From assembly GCA_018287875.1 (NCBI GenBank), contig JAGVVL010000015.1:992001-1056000 (forward strand): a DNA stretch of 64,000 bases, read 5' to 3'. Every line of letters starts with the position of its first letter. Position 1 is the stretch's first letter. The position numbers and the translations under genes are program-made. Source of the DNA: Nigrospora sphaerica. Lineage: Eukaryota > Ascomycota > Sordariomycetes > Amphisphaeriales > Apiosporaceae. This document shows positions 43,692 to 53,621 of the stretch, in pieces. The notes beneath the pieces are model-generated. The model had not been told where the DNA came from. It worked only from the letters and a program-made list of their open reading frames with translations, and ran no database searches.

Positions 43692-44731
43692 ATGGCGGCC
43701 AAGGGAGCACGAGGTCTCCACGAGGCCTTCCGGGCCTTGAGCCTGTCCTCGCTGTCCTGCAGAGACGCCGCCTCGGTAAGAGCCCCATTTCCCCGGCGCT
43801 CCTCCGCTTGCACGGGGCCATGAAGTCTCACACACACGTCCAACAGCGCCTTCCCTCCACCTTCTCGCGCTCTATGGCGACGGAAGCCCCCCTTCCGCAG
43901 TCGACGACGGGCGCGACAGCCACCCGGCCCGCGTGGTGGCGCCCGTCCACCAACGTCCCCGTCACCATCTTCGACTTCCCGTCCTACGAGCCCCAGCGCC
44001 TCGAGGAGTGGTCCGCGAAACACCTGCACCTGCCCCTGCGCCGCGATATCCTGCACCTGGCCGTCATCTACGAGGGCGACAACGCGCGCCAGGGTACCGC
44101 CAACTCCAAGACGCGCTACGAGGTGCATGGTTCGCACCGCAAGCTGTACAAGCAGAAGGGGTTGGGCCGGGCCCGTGTGGGTGACAAGCAGTCGCCGCTG
44201 CGGAGGGGAGGTGGAAAGACTTTTGGCCCCAAGCCGCGCGACTTTGGCACCAGCCTCAACCGGAAAGTGTACGACCTGGCCTGGCGGACGGCCCTCAGCT
44301 ACCGGTACCGCCGGGGCGAGCTGATTGTGTGCGAGGACGGCATGGATCTGGCCCTCCCCGAGGCCATACGGACCATGGTTGCCGACGGCGAGCTGCGCCA
44401 CCCCGCGCTGATTGACGGTTTCAAGGCCAAGTGGGCGCGCCAGGTGCTCGAGCGCAATGACTGGGGAAAGCAGAACGGCCGCAGCACCTTCATCACCACG
44501 GACCCGAGGGAGAACTTGTTCACGGCCCTGGACCTGGTTCCCAACTACGGCCGCGCCCTGCAAATGGAGGACGTGGATGTCAAGGACTTGTTGGAGACGG
44601 GCCGCCTGATCTTCGAGAGGGAGGCGCTTGTGGAGATGATCAAGAACCACCAGAGCGATTTGATCACGAAGGTATTCGTCAACGGCGTACGGCCGAGCCC
44701 GCCCGAGAGTGGCGGCGTCATTGTCGAGTAA
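43692..44731 (+). CDS. YML6: Mitochondrial large ribosomal subunit protein uL4m
   Basis: Two exons, 43692..43775 and 43847..44731, with a 71-bp intron (donor GTAAGA, acceptor CAACAG), encode 322 residues. Exon 1 is a presequence-like stretch (MAAKGARGLHEAFRALSLSS). Exon 2 continues RLPSTFSRSMATE and then the L4 domain: VPVTIFDFPSYEP, LRRDILHLAVIYEGDNARQG, the KQKGLGRARVGDKQSPLRRG loop of uL4 (GxGRARxGxxxSPxxxGGG), FGPKPRDFGTSLNRKVYDLA and ALSYRYRRGEL. The extended loop reaches into the peptide exit tunnel in bacterial and mitochondrial ribosomes. It pairs with mL38 as a divergent module for the mitochondrial large subunit. Confidence 0.95.
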
Positions 44732-45615
44732 GACGGCGATGCTGTTGGATGTACCAGTGTATTATAAAAATGGCCAAGTCAGTGTGGTAGCTGCACCAAA
44801 GACACGTGCTTTATGCGTGGCTGCTCTTGTGTTGGTATGCATCAGCGGTGGCGGCCACCTTCCCGCAGCAAGGCGAGGGCTGGCGGCAGCTCTCGGTCTC
44901 TTCAACCTGACATCTTGCAGCTATGTATGTGAGACGGGGTGCCCCTTGCATGAGGTACTTTGGTCCTGCAGTTGGGAGCAAAATGGCTCCATCGAGCCCA
45001 GTGGGCCCCTATCGCCTGCCGTGACGAGGAACGATGGAGTGTCGCCGTTCTATTTGTCACTGCAGGACCTGTTTTCGCTCACTTTGAGGAGCCCAGGGGT
45101 GATAGGTGGCCACCTCCGGGTCAATGGAAAGACGGCGCAATGGTGTGGTACAAAGGACTGGCAACACCTGCAACCCAAGTAACGAGGGCTTGTCGCGACC
45201 GGCTACCGAGGGGAAGAAGTGACAGCATCTCCCGTCGATCATTTTACTGCATGTCGCCCAACCCTGTCCGTCTCTATTCACTTCCCATGTAGCGGTTCTT
45301 CCGGCGGATCCTATATCGCCCACCAGTGTCTACCTGCAGTCCCACAGACAACGTGCCGATGCCATTCATCATTGACGTCAGGGCTTCCAAGCCATACAGA
45401 GTGCCGTCCTCCCTACTCGGCCGATCGGTTGCTCCGCTCCATACATTGGGTCTCCGAGCGCTGGCTGCCTGGGACGAAGTGGCCGGCGGCACGGTTCTCA
45501 GGGGAAGCCGTAGATCGGCGGGGGCGGCCGAGGCGTGGTGAGGACAGCTCGCAGAGCCGAGAGAGAACGGGCCTGTGCATCTCTCTTCGAGACAATCACC
45601 GCGCGCGCAGTCCCG
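44732..45615. other. Intergenic region between convergent genes
   Basis: 884 bp between the uL4m (+) and Rfa3 (-) stop codons. It contains a full CRE palindrome TGACGTCA at 45373..45380, otherwise nothing recognised. Confidence 0.5.
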
Positions 45616-46163
45616 TCAGTGCATCATGGCCCCCCCCTGGCCTGCGTCGAAGATGAAAAGCTGCTTGTGGTTTTGTGTGGCCTCTACGACGGCCTGTGCC
45701 AGAGTGAAATCTATCACGTACCGTTAATAGGATTTCTTCCAACCGGGTACCGAACCCGAAGCCCTCGTTCGGCCCTGGCATGACTGGGGCAACCGCCTCG
45801 GTACAGCAGCACAGCCCACGGAGAGGGGGAATGGCTGCAACAATAAAACGTACCAACGTTGTTTCCGAGGTCAATGGAGCTCATGACCTTGATGGACAGG
45901 TCAGGCAGCACTTTGCCGATGATTTGAACGCCGTTACCACTGACGAGGTGAGCATCCTGGAGGTAAGGTCAGCCAGGGTTCCCCCAAGCGGCCCGTGGTC
46001 TCTCTGCACCCACGCGGTTCAGGTTGGCCGTGATGGAGCCTTCAGCATCGATAATGGCAGTGTCGCCGCGCAGCTGCTGCACCTTGCCCACGATCATGAC
46101 ATTCTGGTTGACAAACTCGTTCAAGAGCTGGCCGGAGACGCGAGGAGTCGAGACGGATTCCAT
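45616..46163 (-). CDS. RFA3: Replication protein A small subunit (RPA14/Rfa3)
   Basis: Three short exons on the minus strand: 46163..46014, 45956..45854 and 45710..45616, giving 115 residues, the usual Rfa3 length. Exon 1 encodes MESVSTPRVSGQLLNEFVNQ, then NVMIVGKVQQLRGDTAIIDA and EGSITANLNR. Exon 2 begins DAHLVSGNGVQIIGKVLPDL and continues SIKVMSSIDLGNNV. Exon 3 completes DFTLAQAVVEATQNHKQLF and ends GQGGAMMH. Introns begin GTGGGT and GTACGT, and frame is preserved at both joints. This is the single OB-fold of the RPA 14-kDa subunit (VGKVQ, a loop on nucleic-acid-type strands, and a C-terminal helix that trimerises RPA). RPA coats single-stranded DNA during replication and repair. Open frames on the opposite strand are its shadows. 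An ACGCGT palindrome lies about 140 bp upstream. Confidence 0.9.
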
Positions 46164-46302
46164 GGTCACCGTGGTGTGTTTTACCCGACGGAATTCCTAC
46201 AGGGAACGGGCTAAACGATGCAACAATTCGCTTTGAAGTTGAGGGACAGCAGAAGGTTGTGGTCGCGCAATGAGTATGAGTCGAGGTTCCAAGTAGTTTG
46301 TG

Positions 46303-46314
46303 GAGACGCGTCTC
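46303..46314. promoter_or_regulatory. MCB-type palindrome upstream of RFA3
   Basis: GAGACGCGTCTC is a perfect 12-bp palindrome centred on ACGCGT, 140 to 151 bp upstream of the Rfa3 start codon. ACGCGT is the MBF-bound cell-cycle box of G1/S genes in yeasts, including RPA genes. Confidence 0.5.
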
Positions 46315-49300
46315 AACTTTCGGTCTGCAGTGCGAGGACCCAGCCAAATAGCGCGACTGACGCTACGCGCAGTCACCTGATTTAACTTATTGATGCCCGT
46401 TTTGGCAACTTGCCCTGTACATATGCGAGCTACAAAAAACGGTGCGGCCGACTGGCCAGAATGCCACGCCGGTTCAACTTACATGTGTTTGTTTTTCGGC
46501 TCGGCTTTCAACTTAAGTGTACTTGCTTCCATACTTTACCTAAACCGGGTGATACCTGCAGATTTCAGTGCTCTGCAGCTGGCGTTGCGTCCATGTAATC
46601 AGATGGAAGCTAGATAGTGCCTCCATAGGAGGCATCCAAAGGAGGTGGGCAGTTGGTTCCGGCAACATTATACCCCGTGCTGTTGAATCGCTCGTCTCCG
46701 CTTGAGTGTAGCCGCTGAACCCGGAGGGCAAAGGCGATGGCCACGAGTTTGGGCTCACGAGGCCGACAAGCCACGCGATGCGGCGGCTTCCTTTGCACGT
46801 GTATCCACGCGTGGCGGCTGGGGATTTCCCAGAGGCCGGGAACGCTCCCCTACTGATGGTTCGGCTCCGCCACACTCACCACCAAGACGGAACCTCGGAA
46901 GGAGCATGGGCACAACATCGGAGCGCGACAATGGGTGGCTGCATCTGCCGCTTCCCGCGTCCAATGCGATGGGCGGAGCAAATATAAATTGCCCCAGAGA
47001 CGTCGCACTACTACATAAGATGTCATAGGGCTGAATCGAGCCGCTGCCCGGAAGACGGGACAGCTGGAAGAAAAGGCCCCAATATCGCCTCCCCCTCCCC
47101 CGCACCGCCGCAACTTTGACACAGAGTGGGGGGCTGTCGTCTCCCGGATGCCCGGATTGGGCGGCTCACTGGCGCCTTGGCTGAGGTTGCTTGGCTTCCG
47201 CCACGGAGCGCTGGCGGGTTTCTGGACGATCTGTGCCACCGGCGAACTTATCAGTGGCGGCAGGCAGCCCAAGAGGGAAAGGGGGAAGACGAGAAACTGA
47301 CTGGACGCACTCAAAACCCAGGCCGGCCAAGCGCCTAATACGGAGCAGAAGTGAAAGTGGCACCCATGGGCAGCCTGTTGTTGGGCCTGGAGAGAAATGC
47401 CATAAGCGCGCTAAAGGATTCCCTTGGGCGGAAGTGGCTAGGGAAGCGGCTGGTGGGGTGGCTGCCAAAACGGTTGTAGGTAAGGTTCTTTTTGCCGTGG
47501 GCTTGCCGGCAACTAAGTTAACTGCTTTTTCTTTGCTAGCGAACTCGTATGGACTCGCGCCTGGGCGGCGGCTTTGACTGCAGTCACGGCCAGACGAGCC
47601 AGGCAGCGGATCGGGCGCAGCATCTAGCCCGTCCGGGAAACGCATGACACGGTGATGGACGGGCAAAACAAAGACGGCCGATCGCAGGGAATTAACGCCT
47701 GCCAGCCCGCGCGCCGGCACCTGGGCGAGCGATTGGGGTACCCACGGAATTAGCTCGGCCAATGGCATGGCCCGACGACCGCGATTGACGTATATCGGGC
47801 CTGAACACCAGAGACAATGTCTCGGACCCAAACGCAGCTCCGTCCCCAGTACCGCCGTAGGCCCGGAATCGCTTGTCTGTTTGTCTCGGTCGGTCATGCC
47901 CACGTTATCATTCGCCTCCCCGCGCCGGTAGCCTGGGGGCGCGAGCCCGCTTTCTGTGAGTGTCTCGCTGTTGGTTCGAGACTTATCCGCAGGACGATGC
48001 AAAGGGGACGCAAATCCTCCAGCGGCGCCGCCTCATCCGCGCGCGGAGCCGGGCTGTCACGGGCACTGCGTCCCGACGTTCGCAGACGGGTTCCCTTGGC
48101 AGAGGTAGCTATGCCTTGCACTTGCGAACAACCCCTCCCCTCCCCCCCGGGCAAGCGGTCCATCGGAGAGCTCCGCTGTCCCCTGGATCGTGCTGTTGGC
48201 TCTCATGGTGCCGAGCGCTTCGGGGCAGGGTGCCGTAAGTCCAGAGCCTGGGCGACGGGAGGGACGGTCGAGAATGGCCTCCATCGCCGGCCGCTGAGGG
48301 GACGGAACCCCCCCGTCCCCGCCGCCACCATTCCCATCTCGATTTCTCTGACTGGTGCTCGGGGCTAAGAAGTCTTGGCTGCGACCATGATGAGAGACTT
48401 CAGAGGCGCTGCTGCTGTCGTGCCATCATGTGAAGGCTGTGGGTGCAGAAAGAAGCAGCAGCTATCCGCCTAGGGCCACTAGGCGGGAGCAGCCTTCTTC
48501 GAGATTGAGTTCGCTACTGTTCACAGCAGCTAGCAGACAACCGGAGCGAGCAGCGGCCGGGCACTGCCTGGGCTGCGTAACGGGCCCCTCGCTACATATT
48601 ACCTGTCTACACGCTGAGCCCCGTTTATCTGCCCGGATGCCTGTCGTGGTTGTGTGGTGCTGCAAGATACGGCCTGGCGGGCTGCCTGGCCATGCCAAAG
48701 TCTTCAGACGAACATGTCGGACAATAACAACATGCGGCTTTCTGCCCTCTCGTCCGCCCATCCGCGGCCGTCTCGGGGGATCAAAACGACCACAACGGCA
48801 CGCACATGCATTTCGGATCACTCAGGCACCTATCAGACCATGCACCACGACATGGGCACATGGGGGGGTCGGCATGGCAGGCTGCCAGGGGTTGCCAGTC
48901 CAAGCCATGCCGCCTGTACGTCGCAGGGGGGTGACTTCCGGTACCGAGTATGAAAGGAGTGCTGCGTTTGGCCAACCATCATGCTTACTTAGACATGCGG
49001 GCTATGCGTGCTGCGCCGGGTATAGCAGAACCTCATTTGTCGGCCGATGGAACGAATGGCAAATTCCACCGCGGCTAACGCACTTTACACCATCACGACA
49101 GGCCTGACTACCGGCCAGGCACTCCGCCGCGTCGATCTTTTTGCTCAAGGCCGAGGTGAATCATCGCTGCTTATCTGCAGCACTGCGGCCGACTCGGGAC
49201 GCATAACTGTTTTGCGGGCCTGTCGCTTGGTGTCCAGCCCACAGAAGTCCCAGTCGGTGCCTGGTCGCTTGCCGTCCCGGTCGCTCACACGACCACCGCC

Positions 49301-50743
49301 GAGCGTAGGCGAAGCCGCCCCCCTCCCCCCGACAAGGTAGGCAAGACACGACGCGGAGGCGAGGAGCTCGTCCTTGCTGTGTGCTGCGATGGCAAGTCTG
49401 CATCCGGCCTAAAAGGAGGCAACAGAACCATTCCCGCCACTGCGGCGCTGGGGAATATAGCATCGATGGTGACCGGGGCCGCGCGGATTGCTGCTTCGTT
49501 CCTGGACCTGCCAGAGGAAGGACTGCTCCGCGCGGGCAATGCATCGTCGGCACTCGATGGTGCGTTCCCGCTTGAGATATGCTGCACAATCATCATGACG
49601 AGGGAATAAGCTCGTGAGGCCGGTTGCCAAACTTAAACCGCCCACACAGCGGAGCCGACTTGACTTTTGCCAGACGGGCTGTCAGCCTGTTGCCCATCTG
49701 CCTGTCCGCCTGTCAGCTCCCCCTTTAACCGTTCCCGCCGGCCGGCTCGCCCCACGTCTGGCCCCTAACAGCTTCTTCGAGGGAACGCGTCGCTGCTTCC
49801 GCTGCTCCGCTCCGCGGACGTGAGTTTCGACAGTCTTCGGGTCCAGTGCAAAAGAACTGCGACACCCCGCGGGTGCGTCAAGCGTTGGCTAGCCCCGGGT
49901 TGCTATCGCGGGACGCGCTGATCGTGCCGCAGAAGTAGCGAATACCTCGGCTCTTCTTGGCGCCTCGGCCGCTCGAGGTACACCGGCGCTGCGCTGGGCC
50001 GCCTAGCTAGCCTGGGAGTGGTTGGCCGGGATCCCAAGAGATCCTATATCGCTTCTGCCGTCCGGGCGAGCCGGGCGGAGCCCCTCTGCCCTCCTGAAAG
50101 ACTCTTCAGTAGCTCTCTTGTCGGGGCGTAAGACCCTTGGACGGCTAAAGTTGTCCGCCGAGGCACCAGGTCCGGCATCGGTACCGAGTACCACGCTCAT
50201 GCCGATCCATCACGCCGTCTGGTGCATTGGATGACTGAAGGTAAATGTGTCTCGTTTGCCTCAAGGTTTCCGGCTCGCTGTGGTGCATCCTCCAACCTGC
50301 CAGTCGTCTGCCGCAGGTGGACGGATGGAGGGGGGTTGCTGATCATGAGCTGCCGACGGGATGAAGACCCGCGCAGCAGGAATGGCCCCATCCCAGATCC
50401 CAGATCCCCATTCCGTGTCGTGCCCGTTGTATATCGCCTGCTTGCTAAGCCAACGCCAGTCAACGTCAGATCGACCCCAAGCGCCTAATCGCGGTGCCGG
50501 CTCCTCACCTGCGGGTGCTGGGCAGCCAAAATCCGCCGAGCCGTCGAGTCGAAGCGGGACCCCAGTGTTACGGGCCCCAGTCTTGATCCGCGCCCTATAG
50601 CCGCCAAAACAATCGACATCATAACGAAACTCAAATTCGGGGCATGGAAGAAGAGGTGAAGGGATGGAACAATGATAAAGACCTGTCAAACCTCTTGACG
50701 AGTTTAGACCGTCAGACAGCACGCTGCCGCCCCAAGCCCCTTG

Positions 50744-50831
50744 CCACACACACGTACACACTCACACAAACCCACGTACTCACCCACTCACACGCCCACT
50801 CACACGCACCCCATACCCGTCTACACACACC
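50744..50831 (+). repeat. Imperfect (CA)n microsatellite
   Basis: CACACACACG, CACTCACACA, CACCCACTCA and related units repeat for nearly 90 bp, interrupted by C and T. It lies in the presumed 5' leader or promoter of the bZIP gene. Confidence 0.8.
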
Positions 50832-51178
50832 CGCCCACGGTAGGCGGGCAAATCCTACTGGCAAGCCCAGGCTCAGCCCACCACCTCCTCTGCACGACTT
50901 GGAAGAATCACACGTTCCCAGCCCGGCACTCCCCTTTCTCGTCACAGACAACGTCAAACGCGACCATCCTATAGCCCCGTGCTCGAGGTCTGACGATATT
51001 GAGAGAAGGCCCCGGACACCACCACCAGAGCCTGAAGCAGCCCTTTCGTAGCGGACCAAGAGGTCTCATCATCTCTAGCCGAGGAGATTGGACCGGAAGC
51101 ACCAGTGCACTTGCACTCTTTCGTTCCCCCGTCTCCTGGGCCACAGCACCAAAGCACTCGTGCTGAGGTTTCGGCATC

Positions 51179-52429
51179 ATGGAAGACCCGCCACATCTTT
51201 TCAACTACGGGCTCCAAGACGGCGAGGACGACGGACGATACCAGATTTTCGGGAGTGCGTACGGAGGCGCCCAGCAGAACTACTCGCAAGGTTTCTCGTC
51301 GTCGGCCTTCCCGGACGACCTGTCGCCACCCATCATCCAGTCTGGCAAGGCCATCCGACCGGCCCACGACTCCATATCCTCCATGGGGTCACGGCACTCG
51401 CTGCAGCTGGGCGGGAGCGACTTCAGCTTCACCGCCGGCCTGTCCAACCAGACGGGGCGCCTGCCGTTCCCACCCGTCCGTGAAGGGGTCAAGCTGGAGT
51501 CGCCGGGCCTGTCCAGTGGGTCGTCGACGACGCCCGAGACGGCGTTTTCGTCGCAGTCCATCACACCGGAAAACCACCCGGCCCATTCCCAACAGCCCCA
51601 CGCGCTTCCGCAGGCCGTCTTTCCTCCTCCCATGACGGCACTGCCGCCGCGGAAGCGACGGCCGCGGAAGCCGAAGCCCCGGCCGCACCTCAGCATGGAG
51701 CAGGAAGAGGCCAAACGCAATAAGTTCCTGGAGCGGAACCGGGTGGCGGCGACCAAATGCCGGCAGAAGCGCAAGGAGTGGCAGAGCGACCTAGAGGAGA
51801 CCAAGTTCGGGCTCGAGAGCCAGAACTCGCACCTCCAAATGGAGTACAGTGGGTTGGTCAACGAGGTCAGCCAGATACGGGCGCAGCTCATGAGCCACGC
51901 CAACTGCCACGACCCCAACATCGACAAGTGGATCGAAAACGAAGCGAAGCGCTTCGTCCTGGGGTCGGGCGAGCGTTACGACGCCATGCTGGCCAACGTA
52001 GGTCACGCCACGCCCGGCGAGATGGACCACCGGCACGGAAGCATGTCCTCGGCGTCGGGCTACACGACGTCGAACAACAATGACGGCAGCAGCCCCAGCA
52101 TGTTCCGGAACAGCCTGTCGAGCCAACAAGGCGCCGCGCTGCCCAGCTCGCCCGTCGCGTACCGGGGCAGGATGGCCTCCATGTCGGGGTATCCCACGAC
52201 GGGCAACGACAGCTTCATCAGCCCCATGACGCGGCGGGCTAGCCTACCCCAGCCGCCGCAGTACGCTGCCCCCGGCAGTTCGACCATGTTCTTCCGGGGT
52301 GGCATGTCTGGCCCTCCGGACGGGCAGCATGTGTCAGCCGGGCCGACGTCATATGGGCTGGTCCAGACGACGCAGGAGGGGGAGTCGTCCGACTACAACC
52401 ACCTGAGCTTCGCACACGGCATGCTATGA
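51179..52429 (+). CDS. bZIP transcription factor of the ATF/CREB type
   Basis: Single exon, 416 residues. A Ser/Gly/Pro-rich N-terminal half precedes a basic stretch (RKRRPRKPKPRPH, about 158-170) that looks like a nuclear signal. The bZIP region reads EEAKRNKFLERNRVAATKCR then QKRKEWQSDLEETKFGLESQ, placing the N-x2-A-A-x-K-C-R contact motif near 187-195. The zipper continues with N-SHLQMEYSGLVNEVSQIRAQ. Immediately after it, SHANCHDPNIDKWIENEAKR is the short cysteine-containing block typical of fungal Atf1/AtfA/AtfB proteins. Such factors act in the nucleus under Sty1/Hog1 stress signalling and bind CRE (TGACGTCA) sites. The C terminus is Ser/Gly/Pro-rich. It resembles the AtfB-like branch, but the paralogue is not certain. 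Very large intergenic spaces surround the gene. Confidence 0.9.
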   Translation: MEDPPHLFNYGLQDGEDDGRYQIFGSAYGGAQQNYSQGFSSSAFPDDLSPPIIQSGKAIRPAHDSISSMGSRHSLQLGGSDFSFTAGLSNQTGRLPFPPVREGVKLESPGLSSGSSTTPETAFSSQSITPENHPAHSQQPHALPQAVFPPPMTALPPRKRRPRKPKPRPHLSMEQEEAKRNKFLERNRVAATKCRQKRKEWQSDLEETKFGLESQNSHLQMEYSGLVNEVSQIRAQLMSHANCHDPNIDKWIENEAKRFVLGSGERYDAMLANVGHATPGEMDHRHGSMSSASGYTTSNNNDGSSPSMFRNSLSSQQGAALPSSPVAYRGRMASMSGYPTTGNDSFISPMTRRASLPQPPQYAAPGSSTMFFRGGMSGPPDGQHVSAGPTSYGLVQTTQEGESSDYNHLSFAHGML

Positions 52430-53021
52430 GGGAGGGGAGGGGGGACGGCGTTGCTTCGATTCATTCGCTTATTCGCACCGGCGTTTTCCCTTCCTTGCGA
52501 ACCGGCTGGGCACTCCGCATCGCTCGACGGCTGCCGTAGCGAGTTTATGCTTATCGTTAGTGCAACGGGGATCAGGCGTTAAACCGGCTGGGCGGGAGGG
52601 GGAGTGGGCTCTATGGTTTTCTTTTTTTCTTCTTCGCGCTTGTCTTGGCTGCTTTACGCCGCTCTATACCCGCAAAGGCCCGTTCTGGGAAGATGAAGTA
52701 TGGCGGGCAAACGTACATAAAGTAATGGAGACCATTCATGACTACGTCGACCCGACCGAAGCGCGATGCCGACAACCCCCGACGCCATGGCCCGGGGGGG
52801 GGGGGGGCATGAGCAGACGGGCCGGGGGGGGACTGCCGTTTCTGTTGTCAGCGGAAAGGGGGCTAGCGAGGGCCAACGAGTCGTGCTGGTGGATGCAGGC
52901 TTTGGCGCCGTTCCGATAGTGGCGACTTGGCGCTTCCTTGGGGAGGTCAGAAGATCCGTTCGACGCTGCTCTGGCAGGCGAGGCAGGCCGGCAGTCAGCT
53001 GTCTGCAGTTTCCGGGGATAA

Positions 53022-53076
53022 GTGTGTGCGCGCGCGCGTGTGTGTGTGTGTAAGTGTGTGTGCGTGTGTGTGTGTT
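53022..53076 (+). repeat. (TG)n microsatellite
   Basis: Runs of TGTGTG with CG substitutions (CGCGCGCG) over 55 bp, downstream of the bZIP gene. A second TG-rich tract is at 53587..53621. Confidence 0.8.
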
Positions 53077-53586
53077 TGCCCGCCGTCGCGGGGCCCGGCT
53101 GACATGGTGGCTCCCCCTGATACACCGGCCTGCATGTCGGTGCCGAGCTATCCTCTCCGCTGTGAGAGTGTGCGGATGTGTCGGGTAAGACAGCGGAGGA
53201 GGAGGGATCGGGAGGACTGGGGGGGAGAAGGGGGGCAATAATTCGTCAGCAAGTCCGAATTGCCGATCGTTTCGCCGGGGCGGGCATGATGGGGGACGAG
53301 GGGGAATAAGAAGAGAACATCGGGACGTAGCAAGGAAGCGGGTTTTGGACGGTTCCCCCGACGATCCAACCTCCCGGATCGTCGGTGCCCCCCTCCCCTT
53401 CCGGGACCAAGACTTCGACGAGGACAGGGGATTATCAAGGTAGAGGGCAAGCCGCGTCTGAGGGGGAGAAAAAAGAGAAAGGGATCTCTTCCCGAGCGGC
53501 AGCCACACCTCTTAAGTAACCCAAAACAAGGCTCCTGCCCTGACCCCCGTCGAAGCCGTGTCTTGCGTCTCGCTGATCGCCGGCGA

Positions 53587-53621
53587 CGTGTGCGTGTGTG
53601 TGAGTGTGCGTGTGCGTGCGC
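53587..53621 (+). repeat. Second (TG)n tract
   Basis: TGTGCGTGTGTGTGAGTGTG-type sequence over about 35 bp, in the same G-rich intergenic region. Confidence 0.7.

Larger units (their letters stand above)
46164..51178. other. 5-kb region without a supported gene, upstream of the bZIP gene
   Basis: Both strands show medium-length open frames (for example minus 47166..48002 with 278 codons and plus 48430..49107 with 225 codons). They are rich in Arg, Ser, Pro, Cys and Trp, have no recognisable motifs and no consistent splice structure. Base composition is not AT-rich, so decayed or RIP-mutated transposons are unlikely. The right end (50744..50831) is a CA-rich imperfect microsatellite within 440 bp of the bZIP start. 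It probably holds an unusually long regulatory region or non-coding transcript. Confidence 0.5.

Noticed and set aside
45780..46214. 144-codon plus-strand frame
   Set aside because: It is antisense to exons 1 and 2 of Rfa3, which is clearly the real gene.
47166..48002. 278-codon minus-strand frame in the 5-kb gap
   Set aside because: Random-looking composition, no recognised motif, no flanking splice structure. Long stop-free frames are common in GC-rich DNA.
48430..49107. 225-codon plus-strand frame in the same gap
   Set aside because: Rich in Arg, Cys, Trp and His with no family resemblance and no codon bias like the neighbouring genes.
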